Below are positions 32,436-43,490 of a stretch of 64,000 bases of DNA, piece after piece. Every line of letters starts with the position of its first letter. Position 1 is the first letter of the stretch. The position numbers and the translations under genes were made by a program. Source of the stretch: Platanthera guangdongensis (Eukaryota; Streptophyta; Magnoliopsida; Asparagales; Orchidaceae); contig CM077165.1 in NCBI GenBank assembly GCA_039583875.1, positions 76,682,757-76,746,756 of the forward strand, read 5' to 3'. A model generated the notes under the pieces. The model ran no database searches and had not been told where the DNA came from. It saw only the letters and a list, made by a program, of their open reading frames with translations.

Positions 32436-35400
32436 TTATGAGTCTATCTCCAGCATGCCTAGTTCCATTTTGAAGAACAAGAACTTGGCCTCTCCCAGCG
32501 GCTTCATAAAAATATATGTGATCAGCTTATGTATCGGGACATAGCTGAGGGTTATATCCTTATTCTCCACATGCTCTAAGATGAAGTGATACCGCACCTC
32601 GATGTGCTTTGTCCAGTTGTGTGAGACTAGATTATTCACGATCGTTATTGCACTGGGTGAGTTGCAATACATTGGAATCCCTCTAAACTTCAAGTTGTAG
32701 TCTTCAAGTTGATTCTGAATCCATAGAAGCTGTGCGCAACAACTACCCGCAGAGATATACTCTGACTCGGCCGTAGAAGTTGCCACACTATTTTGGTTCT
32801 TACTGCTCCTTGAAATAAGCCATCTTCTGAGGAATTGGCACGTCCCGGAAGTGCTTTTCCTGTCATCCCTGCTTCCATCAAAATCGGCATCTGAAAAACC
32901 AATTAGCTCAACATCATTATTTCTCTGGTACCATAAGATAAGACTGGGTGGACTTTAAAGATATCTTAAAATTTGCTTTGCAGGGACATAGTGAGATTTC
33001 TTTGAGCTCACTTGAAATATAGCGCAGACGCATATTGAAAACATTATATCTGATCTACTGGTAGTAAGGTAGAGCAAGAATCCAATTATGCTTCTATACT
33101 TGATTTCATTAAAAGGTTTATCTTTGTCATCCTTGTCAAGAGACATAGTTGAGTCCATTAGAGTCTTCATAGAGGTTGCATTCTCCATTCCAAATTTCTT
33201 AAGAATATCCTTGGTGAACTTCATCTGAGAGATGAAAATTCCATTTTCAGATTACTTCACCTGAAGTCCTATGAAATATTTTAGCTCTCCTGTACTGCTC
33301 ATTTCAAACTTACCTTGCATAAGTTTGGAAAACTTCTTACAATGGTTTTCTTCTGTAGAGCCCAATATGATGTCGTTGACATAGATCTGCACTAGCAGAA
33401 TCTTATCTTTTACTTCCCTAAGATATAGTGTCTTGTCTATCTTTCCTCTTGTGAACTTGTTCTCAAGAAGAAAGCTAAACAATGTCTCATACCAAGCTCG
33501 GGGAGCTTGCTTTAAACCATATAGAGCTTCATTTAAAAAATAAACATGATCAAGGAAATTGGAATGAACAAAACCTGCGAGTTGCGCTACATATATTTCC
33601 TCTTTCAGTTTCCCGTTTAGGAATGCTGACTTAACGTCCATTTGGTAGATGGTGAAGACTTTGAAGGCAGGATACGCAAGAAACAACCTGATCGCCTAGA
33701 GCGTAGCCATTGGAGCAAGGTCTAGTTGAAGTCGACCCCTTCTTATTTCTTATATCCATGAGCTACAAGCCTGGCTTTATTCTTGATAATGACTCCATTT
33801 TCATCCAGCTTCTTTTTGAAGATGCACTTGGTGTTGAACACGTTCTGTCCCTTGAGCCTGATTACCAACTCCCAAACTTTACAACATTGAAACTGATTTA
33901 GCTCCTCTTGCATTGCCAAAATCCAAGAGGCATCCTTATTTGTCTCTTCAAATTTTTTGGCTCAACCTGTGACAGAAAACTAAGATGCATAATCTCATTA
34001 GTTATACCTTTTATGATTCAAACACCATCGTCTGACTGTCCAATTATTTGATCAACTGGGTGATCTCTTAGGTGTCTGAACCCTAGATTTCTTGCTCTCC
34101 CACCAGTAAGCTCAGCAGCATTTAGTGTATCCTCTTGAGGTTAAAGCAATTCTTCTTCTAGAGGTTCTTCATCCACCAAGCCTGGATCGACGATCTTGAC
34201 CGAGCTTGGAACTTCTTCCTTGACAGCTTCATCGAAGTTTAGTTCCTTGAACTCTATATCTGCATCTGCACCAATAACACTAGACGAGTTACTTTGGAGT
34301 AGGCTTGTCTCATTAAATACAACATTTATTGACTCTTATACCACCAGAGTTTTCTTATTGAAAATCTTATATGCCTTACTATGGCTACTATAAGCAACAA
34401 AAATTCCTTCAAAACATTTTCACAAAACATCGTGCGGTAATACTTCCCATTATTAAGTACAAATTATTTACTTCCAAAGATTCTAAAATAAGACACAGTC
34501 AGTTTTCAGCCCTTCAATAGCTCATAGGGGGTCTTTTGATAGCTTTTGTTTATAAGTTCTCTATTTTTCACGTAACAAGTTATGTTGGCTTCTTCAGCCC
34601 AGAAGTACTCCAGAAGTGAAGTGTTGTTCAACATAGTTGTACAAGCTTCAATTATGGTTTTATTCCTTCTCTCAACAACTCCATTTTACAGTGGAGTACA
34701 CGGGGAGGAAAACTCATGAAAGATACCTTGACTTCCATAAAATTCTGTCGCGGCGCCAGACTCAATTTCTGTTCCGTTGTCACTTCTGATTTTGACCGCT
34801 AAGCAATTCAATTTGTTCTGAATTTGCCAGACAAAATTTGTGAATGTGTTGAAGTTGTCTGACTTATGTTTTAAAAAGAACACCCAAGTAAAACGCGAGT
34901 AGTCATCAACAATAAGTAACATGTAGACCTTACCTCTGAAACTGTGAATAGGCATAGGACTGAATAAGTCCATATGAAGTAAGAATAAACTTCTTGAAGA
35001 ATCCTTTTCAGCAATACCCTTGAAGGTAGCCCTTGTCTGCTTACCCATTTGGCATGAGTGACACAGACTCTCTTTAAGGCACTTATTGTTGGGGCATCTC
35101 GCACTAAGTTGTGAGAAAATAGCATATTTATAGTTTTGAAATTAATATATGTTAATCACTTATTTCATTGGTCACAAAGAGACGCACTATCTTTTGTAAG
35201 AAAACATACTGGTGTTGAATTATGTAAGCAACGAAAATTTAAACAGAAAATATTTTTGCTTCGAGTGCCTGTTACGACCATCTCCAAATTTGTAGATGAA
35301 TTTATCAAGCATTTGTCCCTGCAGAACTCAATGATAAGCCACATCTTTGAAAGATGACTTTATCAAACATAAGCCACGTCTTTGAAGATGACTTTATCAA

Positions 35401-35567
35401 ACATAAGCCACGCCTTTGATTTAGAGTACTCCGTTGGAGATCATACCACAGCATTTTGTAGTTCCCTGGTCTGACCCTCCAAAGGTGACTTTTGGTCTGT
35501 CTTTGACTGGGGTGAAATCAAGCAACAAGCTTCATGTCTCGGACATACCTGTAATCATAAATCATTT
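32436..35567 (-). pseudogene. Element E pol pseudogene
   Basis: Minus strand. Protease relic VTFGGSDQGTT (about 35430-35490) with a local triplication. Integrase zinc-region remnant CHSCQMGKQTRATF, then core: MDLFSPMPIH, DDYSRFTWVFFL, RSDNGTE (second Asp kept) and NGVVERRNK after a stop. [28 protein letters not shown], and YVNDIILGS, where the first catalytic Asp is Asn (GAC to AAC, codon at 33375-33377). RNase H: TAESEYI kept, but CNSPSAI has Asn for the catalytic Asp. Several stops and frameshifts. Ends LGMLEIDS. Confidence 0.88.
35328..35420. repeat. Local triplication in element E protease relic
   Basis: Three copies of a roughly 36-bp unit containing AAGCCAC(A/G)(T/C)CTTTGA and GACTTTATCAAACAT. 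On the minus strand the core reads KDVAYV or decayed forms, a conserved segment of copia protease, so the duplication arose inside coding sequence. Confidence 0.75.
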
Positions 35568-36890
35568 TACCTTAGGAACAGAAATGTATTTGGGTCCACG
35601 GTTCCTAGTCAGCTTAACACCACTAAGGAAATTAACTATGCGAGTGGTCGGCCTCGCATGGTTAACTTGTGGAGTTACAAAATTAGCTAGGTTAAACCAG
35701 CAATCTACGCAAAAATGACCAATTTTGCCGCAGCACTAACAGTAAAACATGTTTTAGCTTCTCTTGTACTCCTGCCTTACCTTTTGATCGAGGTCTAGCA
35801 GGGGCAACATACTTAGAGGTGGAATCCTCCTGATTAGAGCATACACAGGGCTTCTCTATCTCCTTAGCCTTTGGTACAAAAGTTTTTGCTTTTGGTGCCC
35901 TCTTATGGTTATGTCCATGAATATATGAACGATAATTCTTGAGTTCTATCTCTTCATATGGTGCTTTAAAAACACTAGAACCAAAGTCTCGGGGATGGGT
36001 CCATCCCTTATGTCTCTTCTTGGGCTCTACATAGGTTGGCCTAGCAAGATGACCGTAGGACGACTCAAGGTCAAACTTGTTTTTTGGAAAGATTACCTTC
36101 CTAAATGAGGTTTGGCCTAGAGGTGCCTTCCCCTTTTACTTGGCACTAGCTTTCTTGATAGCCTCACCTTTTCCAACTACGTGGCCAAGACCACTACCCT
36201 TCTTCGGAGCTAAGAACTCATCAATGAGCGGGAGAACAGTCTTCGCCTTGGAGAAACTCTCAACAAGTTTTATCTCCACCAAGAGCTTTTCTTCTTGATC
36301 ATCAAGATATTTCTCTTTTAGACTTCATATTTCAGCTGAGATTTTCAGTTCCTCTTGCAAGGAGTGAACTTCACTTATGGGAGAAGTCAATTCTACAATT
36401 TTCTCCTTCATGCTTGATTCCACTGCCTTGAGAGAAGAAATCTCTTTTGCTTGCTTTTTTACTACCTTTCGGAATTTGTCAAAAGCCTTCAAAAGGTTCT
36501 CATGTTTAACCATTAACTCACACTCGCCCTCTTTAGAAGAATAGCCTTCATGAACATTAGTTGACGTTTCCGATTCCGAGAGTATGGTGTGCGAGTTTAC
36601 CTTCCCGCGATGCTCTTAGTCACCAACTTCCTCGTCTGATTGAGACATGAGCACAAAGTAGGATTCCTCATTCTCTTAGCTGGACTCGCTTGAGTCACTG
36701 CCACTAAGAGTCTTGGACTTCTTGGCGATGAAGCACTTTTCTTCTTTTCTCTTGCCCTTGAAGGATATTTTTTCCTCTTTCTTGGAGACCTCCTTCTTCT
36801 TGTGTGGGCATTCAGCAATCATGTGACATGTCTTGTTGCAACAATAGCACATAATTTCAGAGGAAGAGTGTTTGTTTGTTTTAAATCTAT
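35568..36890 (-). pseudogene. Element E gag pseudogene (C-terminal two-thirds)
   Basis: Minus strand. From 36890 leftwards: first knuckle CYCCNKTCHMIAEC, then basic and acidic linker, coiled-coil region (36325-36513, EISSLKAVESSMKEKIVEL), SFSKAKTVLPLIDEF, second knuckle remnant CCGKIGHFCVDCW, and ending GPKYISVPKVK like other SIRE-type gags. The N-terminal capsid part is absent because the hAT-like sequence begins at 36891. Stops break it in several places. Confidence 0.8.
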
Positions 36891-37640
36891 ATCTAGGCAT
36901 GTGCAGGAAAACCAAAAACCGCACCAAATCACAAAACCGCACCGCAGCGCAACTTATTTTAAACCGAACCGATCGGGTGCGGTGTGGTTCGATTTGGGTT
37001 GTCTGAAAAACGACACATGTCCAGTTTGGTTTGACTTGGAAGTCATAAAACCGACCACGCCGCACAGCACCGTGAGTCAAATTGAAAATCTTACGAAATA
37101 AGAGCCTAAACTGTGGCAATTTGCATATGAGGAAACTGCACGGTCCGCACTCCACACCTAAAGTTGCAATTTATAAACCCTTAACCCTCCTGATCCCGAG
37201 TCCCGCAGACTGCACAGTCTGCACTCTACACTTCACAGAAAAGAAAGAGCCAAAGCCCAAAGGTGAAGAGGTGATTCGCTGCACAAACGCGAATCGTGAA
37301 ACCCTAGTGTCGGGTCGCACCGCTGCGAAGAGGCAATCCCGAGTCCCGCAGACTATATAGTCGATTTTGCTGATTCGTCCTATTCCAGAGACTCCTGCAG
37401 CTCTGCTCTAGTGCTCTTATTCCGGTGATTTCACACCCATAGGCCGCAGACCCGCAGTCGCGATTTCTTCTCTTATTTCTGGCGATCTCCTCGCTGGCGA
37501 ACCACTCCCACTCCAGTCCCCTACAACCTACAGGCTATAACTTCAGCGGCTTTTATCTCCACTCTCCATCATTTTCATTGCTAGGGCAGCCATCTGGTAA
37601 TTCTTCTTCCACCTCCCTATTTTTTCATTTCTTTTTCGTC
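36891..37640. mobile_element. Possible hAT-like DNA transposon end
   Basis: Begins CTAGGCATGTGCAGG inside element E gag and is followed by a cluster of subterminal AACCGCACCGC/AAACCGAACCG words and their reverse forms (CGGTTCGATT-like), a texture common at the ends of plant hAT elements. I found no transposase, no matching terminal repeat on the right and no 8-bp target duplication. 37080-37640 shows several GTCCCGCAGACTGCACAGT-like words and no clear gene. Solo end or short non-autonomous copy; tentative. Confidence 0.4.
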
Positions 37641-37739
37641 TTTGGTATGGGGGCTGTGATGACTGGTGAGCCTTTTGCTGGTTTGGGGCTTGAAGCTATG
37701 ACCTAGGATTAATGAAAGGGATATCATAATTTATATTTA

Positions 37740-38317
37740 TTTGCATATCCTGATTTTTTTTTTAATTTTATAGTGCCATGGTGTGTACGTGGACATCCAT
37801 GTGTAGGTGTGTTTATGTGGTGTTTTGTGTATGAGTGAGTGTATGTGTATGGGAGTGTATGTGTATATGTGTTTGTGACTTTGTGGGTGTGTTTGTGTAT
37901 GAGTGAGTGTTTTATATACGTGTTTGTGTCTTTATATGTATGTGTTTATATATGTATGTGTTTGGGTTTCTAATGTTTATTTTGAGTGTTTATGTTTTTG
38001 TGGGTGGTGTTTGTGTATGAGGTGTAGTGTATATATGTGTTTGTGTGTTTGTATGTATGTGTGTATATGTATGTGTTTGTGTTTCTAATGTTGTATGTTT
38101 CAGTGTTTATGTTTGTGTTTGTTATTTTTGTGTTTGAATGAGTGTGTTTGTGTTGTTTTGTTATTTTTGTGTTTGAATGGTGTGTGTGTGTGTGGTGTTG
38201 TATTTGTGATATTTTTTTATAATTTGAAGCAGTTCACTTTCAAGGACATTATGTGTTTGTGTTTCTTCATATGTTATAATTTTTATTTTCCACATTTTTT
38301 AATAACCTAGAGTCATC
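37740..38317. repeat. TG-rich simple sequence
   Basis: Low-complexity TGTGT(T/A)TG runs with TATATG and TTTGTGTTTG words from about 37790 to 38210, then AT-rich DNA up to the element F LTR. Open frames rich in Cys, Val and Leu come from the repeat. I see nothing else here. Confidence 0.75.
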
Positions 38318-39445
38318 AGATAAGGAAGAAGAAGACTCTTGATATTGTTTGATTGTTCTTCTTATTCTTATAGCTGATCTGCTTCTTTTCTCTGGCTTCT
38401 ACTTTGTATCCAAATCCTGAAAGAGAGGGCCAAGAGAATGTATGATGCAGACTATTTTTCTTTGATCGTCTGATTGTGTGTTCTATTCTCTGTTTTGATT
38501 CATCTCCTCTCTCTGTATATCTGTTGGTTCTCTGTGTACTGTATTTTTTTTGTTTTATCTTCTTCCCTGTATTTGAATTCCGTAGAATTGATGATAGACG
38601 AAACATTCCTGAGAGTGAAGATGCTTTGGAAATTGATCCTCACTTAATTCTTCTGTAACTGTCCGTTTGAACTTCTATTTTCACTGGGAATGTTAACTGT
38701 AATTAATACTCAATAAATTTTGCCAACTGTTACCGATTGCACATAAATCGTCGACCTGAACTTTCGTCGAGTTCATCGATCGTCGACCTGAGTTCGACAT
38801 TCGTCGAACTCAGCTAGATTCATCGAGCTGAATATCTTGTTTAAGATATGCGTTTGTCGACCAGAGCTTAGCTTCTGTGTTCATCGAGCAGATGTCTGGC
38901 TGTCTTGAGTTCAGTGATCGTCGACCTGAGCTTTGAGTTCGTCGAGCTGATCTGGAATTCATCGATCTCAGCTCCTTACATAATTTGTCGACCTGAACAT
39001 TAAGTTCGTAGAGCTCAGTACATAGATTAACTCTGAGATCGTTGAGCTGAGCATGACAGTCATCGACCTGAGAATTTTGCTTCTGTGAACTGTGTCGACA
39101 AATGTTCTGTGGAGTCGACACAAATCCTTCTTGTGTCGACTGAGCTTGTGTCGACTAATATTATCTGTGTCGACTGATAGTCTGTTGTGTCGACACAAAT
39201 CTTCTGGGTGTCGACACAGCCTCTCTATGTGTCGACACAATTCTGCTACTAGTGTCGACGCACCTTCTTCAAAGTGTCGACACAATTCTGCCAAGTCTCT
39301 GACAGGCTGTTGTAGGATGATCCATGTGATGTTGACTCTTGGCCTAGACTACAGAAATAAACCTATGACCCAGACAATACATTTTGGGTTAGTCTAAGCA
39401 AACCTAATAGTGATCCTTGCACAAATCATGACTGGGGTTCCAACA
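38318..39445 (-). repeat. Element F 3' LTR (truncated)
   Basis: Aligns with 42362-43490. Ends GGGGTTCCAACA beside the polypurine tract. The part matching 41749-42361 is missing and TG-rich DNA replaces it, so the left boundary is a deletion or recombination point rather than a true end. Confidence 0.87.
38748..39290. repeat. CGTCGACCTGAG and TGTGTCGACACA arrays, F 3' LTR
   Basis: First part has about 15 units of (C/T)(A/G)TCGA(C/G)CTGA(G/A) separated by short spacers, in alternating orientation. The second part (39095-39290) switches to TGTGTCGACACA units like element D. Both lie in the U3 half. Confidence 0.88.
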
Positions 39446-40343
39446 ATCTCCCCCTATTTGGGTGAGGACACTATGTACATAAATACAAGTAAAATACAAG
39501 GCAATTAAATACAATTAAATCTGGATCATATACTTATGTTGTTGCTATTGCTGCTGTTACAGCTGTTGTTGATCCTTGCCCAAATTATAATCTGTTGTTG
39601 CTGCTACTGCTATTGCTGGAATTGATGTTACTGGGGTTCCAACAATCTCCCCTTCTGCTGTTGCTGCTGTTACAGCTGTTGTTGATCCTTGCCCAAATTA
39701 TAATCTGTTGTTGCTGCTGCTGCTATTGCTGGAATTGCTGTTACTACTGGAATTTTTGTAGCTTCATTTACAAGCATCTCCCCCTGCCTGGTTGTTGTAA
39801 GCACTGGAGCCAGGCCCCTAAATGAAGATGGGGGCAATAGAGAGGGCAGAGATTTGAGCAGATAGTGTTCCTGCTTGAATTGCCATGAAATTACTTTGCT
39901 CTTGCCCAATTCTGACTTAGGATCATAACTTTTAACATTCCCTCTCTTCATTCCATGAATTGTCTCTATATTGGCTGGAAATGTATCTTTTTCCTGCAAG
40001 GAGATGTTAGGAGTTCTGGACCTAGATTACCTTGGTCCTGATTCTTTTTGATAATAATTAGAAATAAAAGAGCATTTAGGTTGATCCTTTTATCCAAGTG
40101 GATGATATTTCCTAGGAGGTATTATCCACTCAGTGAAAGGATTATTAAAATGCTAACTTTGATGATAAAAATTTAAAAGAACAAAAATTCTGTTAATAGA
40201 ATCTGGGATCGACGATTTCTGGTTGGATCGTCGAACTGAGTTCGATGATGTTGGATGAGATCTTCGATCTCTGTTTACAGAATGATAATGGTTGTTTCCG
40301 TGGTCCATTTTCGTCGATCTCTGATCGACGAATTATATTCATT
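39446..40343. other. Element F polypurine tract and non-coding 3' region
   Basis: 39446-39454 is the polypurine tract (GGGGGAGAT on the minus strand). Then comes a roughly 115-bp imperfect tandem duplication (about 39545-39655 and 39660-39760) rich in GCTGTTGTTG. The first copy contains an internal repeat of the LTR/polypurine junction, GGGTTCCAACAATCTCCCC (about 39638). From 40205 TCGACGA words resembling the LTR array appear. No gene. Confidence 0.7.
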
Positions 40344-41625
40344 TCATCGAGCATAGATTCCTGAATAGTTCAAGTCAAAATCTTTGTTCATAGTTCGTCG
40401 ATCTGAGGTCAACAAATAGTATTGATTTCGTCGATCTCCGGTCGACGAATTATTTTGAACTAAGATTTTCTGAAAATTTTTACATAATAACCTGCAATCA
40501 GTTTTAAATTTTTCTGAAGAAAAATCAAGGTTAGAGATTACTTGATCTGCTGATTCTTCATCAGAATCTGATTCTCCATCATATTCAGATTCTCTATCAT
40601 GGCGGCTGCAAGATGCATTGATTGCCATCAGACAAAATTCCTTTGCCTTAGCCTCCTCTTCTTCTTCACTGGAGCTGGAAGATGTGGATTCATCTTCTGT
40701 GTTACTCCATGTTTCAGCCACAAATCCTTTGTTCTTCTTTTTGTGCTTGCTGGAAGAGGGCTTGCAGTAATGCTTGCTTCTTGATTCCTTCTCTCTAGTA
40801 GGGGTTTGGTCATATCTTGGCTTGCTGTCATTCTGGATGACTCCCTTCTGAAGTCCTTCTTTGCCATATTATAAAATCTTTTAGCAAACGGGCTCATCAG
40901 TTCTTCATTTGTTGATGCAACCACTATCTTCTCAGCAGCCTTGAAAGTAATGTTGTGTTCTCTTCTTGCTAGAGGAGGAGTTCTTTGCTCTACAACTTCT
41001 CTGTTCTTGATTAGCTGCTCATAAGATTTGAGCTTTCACAGGAGAGATTCAGTTGAAATCTCATTCAAGTTTCTGGCCTCTTTGATTGGCCAAATCCTGG
41101 TATCCCATGAGCTTGGGAAGCACATTAGGATCTTGTCATTTACTTCAGTCAATGTGATTTCTTTATCCAAGGTTCTCAGCTCAATGATGATGGAGCTAAG
41201 CCTATTGTACATCACTTCAACTATTTCTTCTTCATGCTTTCTGAAGTTTTCATATTGAGTGATAAGATTTGATCTTCTATCTTTCCTCTCATCTGTTGAG
41301 CCAGCAACCATGTTGTTTAGTGTGTCCCAGATTGCTTTTGTAGAGGTGCACTCACCCACCTTCTGAAAGATGTCATCTGACATAGTCCGAGACAATATGT
41401 TCATGGCTTTGGCATCAGCAAGCTTTAACTTTTTTTGGGCATCTGTCCATTGAGATGATGGGATAGCATTTGTATTTGAATATGTTGAAGCTTGAGGGGG
41501 ACCTGTCAAAATAGAATTGTATATATGTTCATCAATAGAGTTCATATACAATCTGATTCTTGCCTTCTAGATGGCAAACCTATTTAGCTTGCACACTGGA
41601 GGTCTGGTGCTTGCATAGTCCATGT
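40344..41625 (-). pseudogene. Element F gag pseudogene
   Basis: Minus strand. Starts near 41623 (MDYASTRPPVCKLNRF), has a TAG in place of a residue within AI-KARIRLYMNS, then a good UBN2-like stretch: WTDAQKKLKLADAKAMNIL, AIWDTLNNMVAGS, LITQYENFR, DKILMCFPSSWDTRIWPIKEARNL. After a stop at 41036 a frame continues with PFAKRFYNMAKKDFRR (40628-40924), then an acidic TEDESTSSSSSEEEEE tail (40344-40721). No CCHC knuckle found. The tail overlaps TCGA-array-like DNA (STGDRRNQ, TSDRRTMN), so repeat sequence has invaded or replaced the gag end. Confidence 0.8.
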
Positions 41626-41734
41626 TCTGTGCTAATGCTGTGTATAAGATTTAAAGGGAAATAAATAAAATAAAAGTATAGATCTAACAAAGGATCTTTG
41701 GTCCAAGGGTTAACTTGTCCAACCAAATGAACCT

Positions 41735-41746
41735 CCTCTGATACCA
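41735..41746 (-). other. Element F primer binding site
   Basis: Minus strand TGGTATCAGAGG, initiator-Met type, two bases from the LTR edge at 41749. Confidence 0.87.
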
Positions 41747-41748
41747 AT

Positions 41749-43490
41749 TGAAAGTGAGGGTTAGGTCTACAATACTCTAGAGGGAGGGGGGTGAATAGAG
41801 TATATTTAAAATTTGTTAGGTCCCTATAAAGGTGCTGTTACAGCTTTTGCTGTAAACTGAAAAGGTGCAGCAGTAATTAGGAAACTGGAAATAGAAAATA
41901 GTAAACTAATTACAGCCACACAACAAGAACAAAAAGAAAAGGGGCAACCAGATGACACAGGAATATTATAGTGGTTCCCCAACCTGGGTACATCCACTCT
42001 TCTACCACCCTGGTAGGAATCCACTCAGGTTTTTGATCAGGTGCCTGACACCAATGGGTTTTGATCAGGTCCCCAAAAACCAACTCAAGTCTTTTGATCA
42101 GGAGACTTGCAACCAAGAATCAATTTTGAAGGGAGATGACAACCCTTTGTACAGGAGGGGGAAGAGAGTTATGAAAGTCTTCTCTTTCTCAATATACAAC
42201 TGAGAAGACTATGTGGGTTCAAAGATGTTGTCAAAGCTCCCCCTGAGATTGAAAGGGGTTCAGGCTTGGAAGCTTTGCACAGGGTGATAGGCCTTCAGAC
42301 TTTGAGCCTTGACCAGAGGAATCTTCAGGAGCTTCTGACTAATATGTTGTTTGTTGTCCTGCAGAGATAAGGAATAAGAAGACTCTTGATATTGTTTGAT
42401 TGTTCTTCTTCTTCTTATAGCTGATCTGCTTCTTTCCTCTGGCTTCTACATTGTATCCAAATCCTGAAAGAGAGGGCCAAGAGAATGTATGATGTAGACT
42501 ATTTTTCTTTGACGGTCTGACTGTGTGTTCTATGTTCTGTTGTGATTCATATCCTCTCTCTGTATATCTGTAGGTTCTCTGTGTACTGTATTTTTTTGTT
42601 CTATCTTCTTCCCTGTATTTGAATTCCGTAGACTTGATGATATACGAAACATTCCCGAGAGTGAAGATGCTTTGGAAATTGATCCTCACTTAATTCTTCT
42701 GTAACTGTCCATTTGAACGGCTATTTTCACGGGGAATGTTGACTGTAATTAATCCTCAATAAATTCTGCCAACTGTTACCGATTGCACAGAAATCGTCGA
42801 CCTGAACTTTCGTCGAGTTCATCGATCGTCGACCTGAGTTCGACATTCGTCGAACTCAGCTAGATTCGTCGAGATGAATATCTTGTTTAAGATTTGCGTT
42901 CGTCGACCAGAGCTTAGCTTCTGTGTTCGTCGAGCAGATATCTGGCTGTCTTGAATTCAGCGATCGTCGACCTGAGCTTTGAGTTCGTCGAGCTCATCTG
43001 GATTTCGTTGAGCTCAGCTCCTTACATAATTAGTCGACCTGAACATTGAGTTCATCGAGCTCAGTACAGAGATTAACTCTAAGATCGTCGAGCTGAGCAT
43101 GACAATCGTCGACCTGAGAATTTTGCTTCTGTGACTGTGTCGACAGATGTTCTGTGGAGTCGACATAAATCCTTCTTGTGTCGACTGAGCTAGTGTCGAT
43201 TAATATAATCTGTGTCGACTGATAGTCTGTTGTGTCGACACAAATCTTCTGGGTGTCGATACAGCCTCTCTGTGTGTCCACACAATTGTGTTACTGGTGT
43301 CGACACAGCTTCTTCAAAGTGTCGACACAATTTTGCTGAGCCTCTGACAGGCTGTTGTAAGCTGATCCATGTGATGTTGACTATTGGCCTATACTAAAGA
43401 AATAAACCTATGACCCTGACTATACATTTTGGGTCAGTCTAAGCAAACCTAATAGTGATACTTTCCCAAATCATGACTGGGGTTCCAATA
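41749..43490 (-). repeat. Element F 5' LTR (1742 bp)
   Basis: Plus-strand start TGAAAGTGAGGG, end GGGGTTCCAATA, where the 3' LTR has CCAACA (one transition). Start and end resemble those of element A (TGAAAGT, CCAACA), suggesting related families. A minus-strand CGTATATCATC near 42643 could be the TATA site. Confidence 0.87.
42795..43330. repeat. CGTCGACCTGAG and TGTGTCGACACA arrays, F 5' LTR
   Basis: Second copy of the compound array. Unit order matches 38748-39290, with many single-base changes concentrated at CG sites (CGTCGA versus CATCGA). Confidence 0.88.

Larger units (their letters stand above)
31136..36890 (-). mobile_element. Element E: SIRE-type copia fragment, minus strand
   Basis: Reads right to left: gag from about 36890, protease relic, integrase, RT, RNase H (to 32436), spacer with a TA run, and a truncated copy of the element A extra ORF. 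No LTRs are visible. The gag end is interrupted by a hAT-like sequence and the ORF end by element D. Heavily decayed, so among the older insertions here. Confidence 0.82.
38318..43490 (-). mobile_element. Element F: gag-only copia-type retrotransposon
   Basis: Minus strand. 5' LTR 41749-43490, primer site, gag remains, about 0.9 kb non-coding, polypurine tract, 3' LTR 38318-39445 lacking about 610 bp at its left side. Internal length only about 2.3 kb with no pol. It lies within a copia gag (43491 onward continues that gag). Fits the class of terminal-repeat retrotransposons with only gag. Confidence 0.85.

Noticed and set aside
37903..38310. Cys/Val-rich frames that look like a membrane or cysteine-rich protein
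   Set aside because: TG-rich simple sequence.
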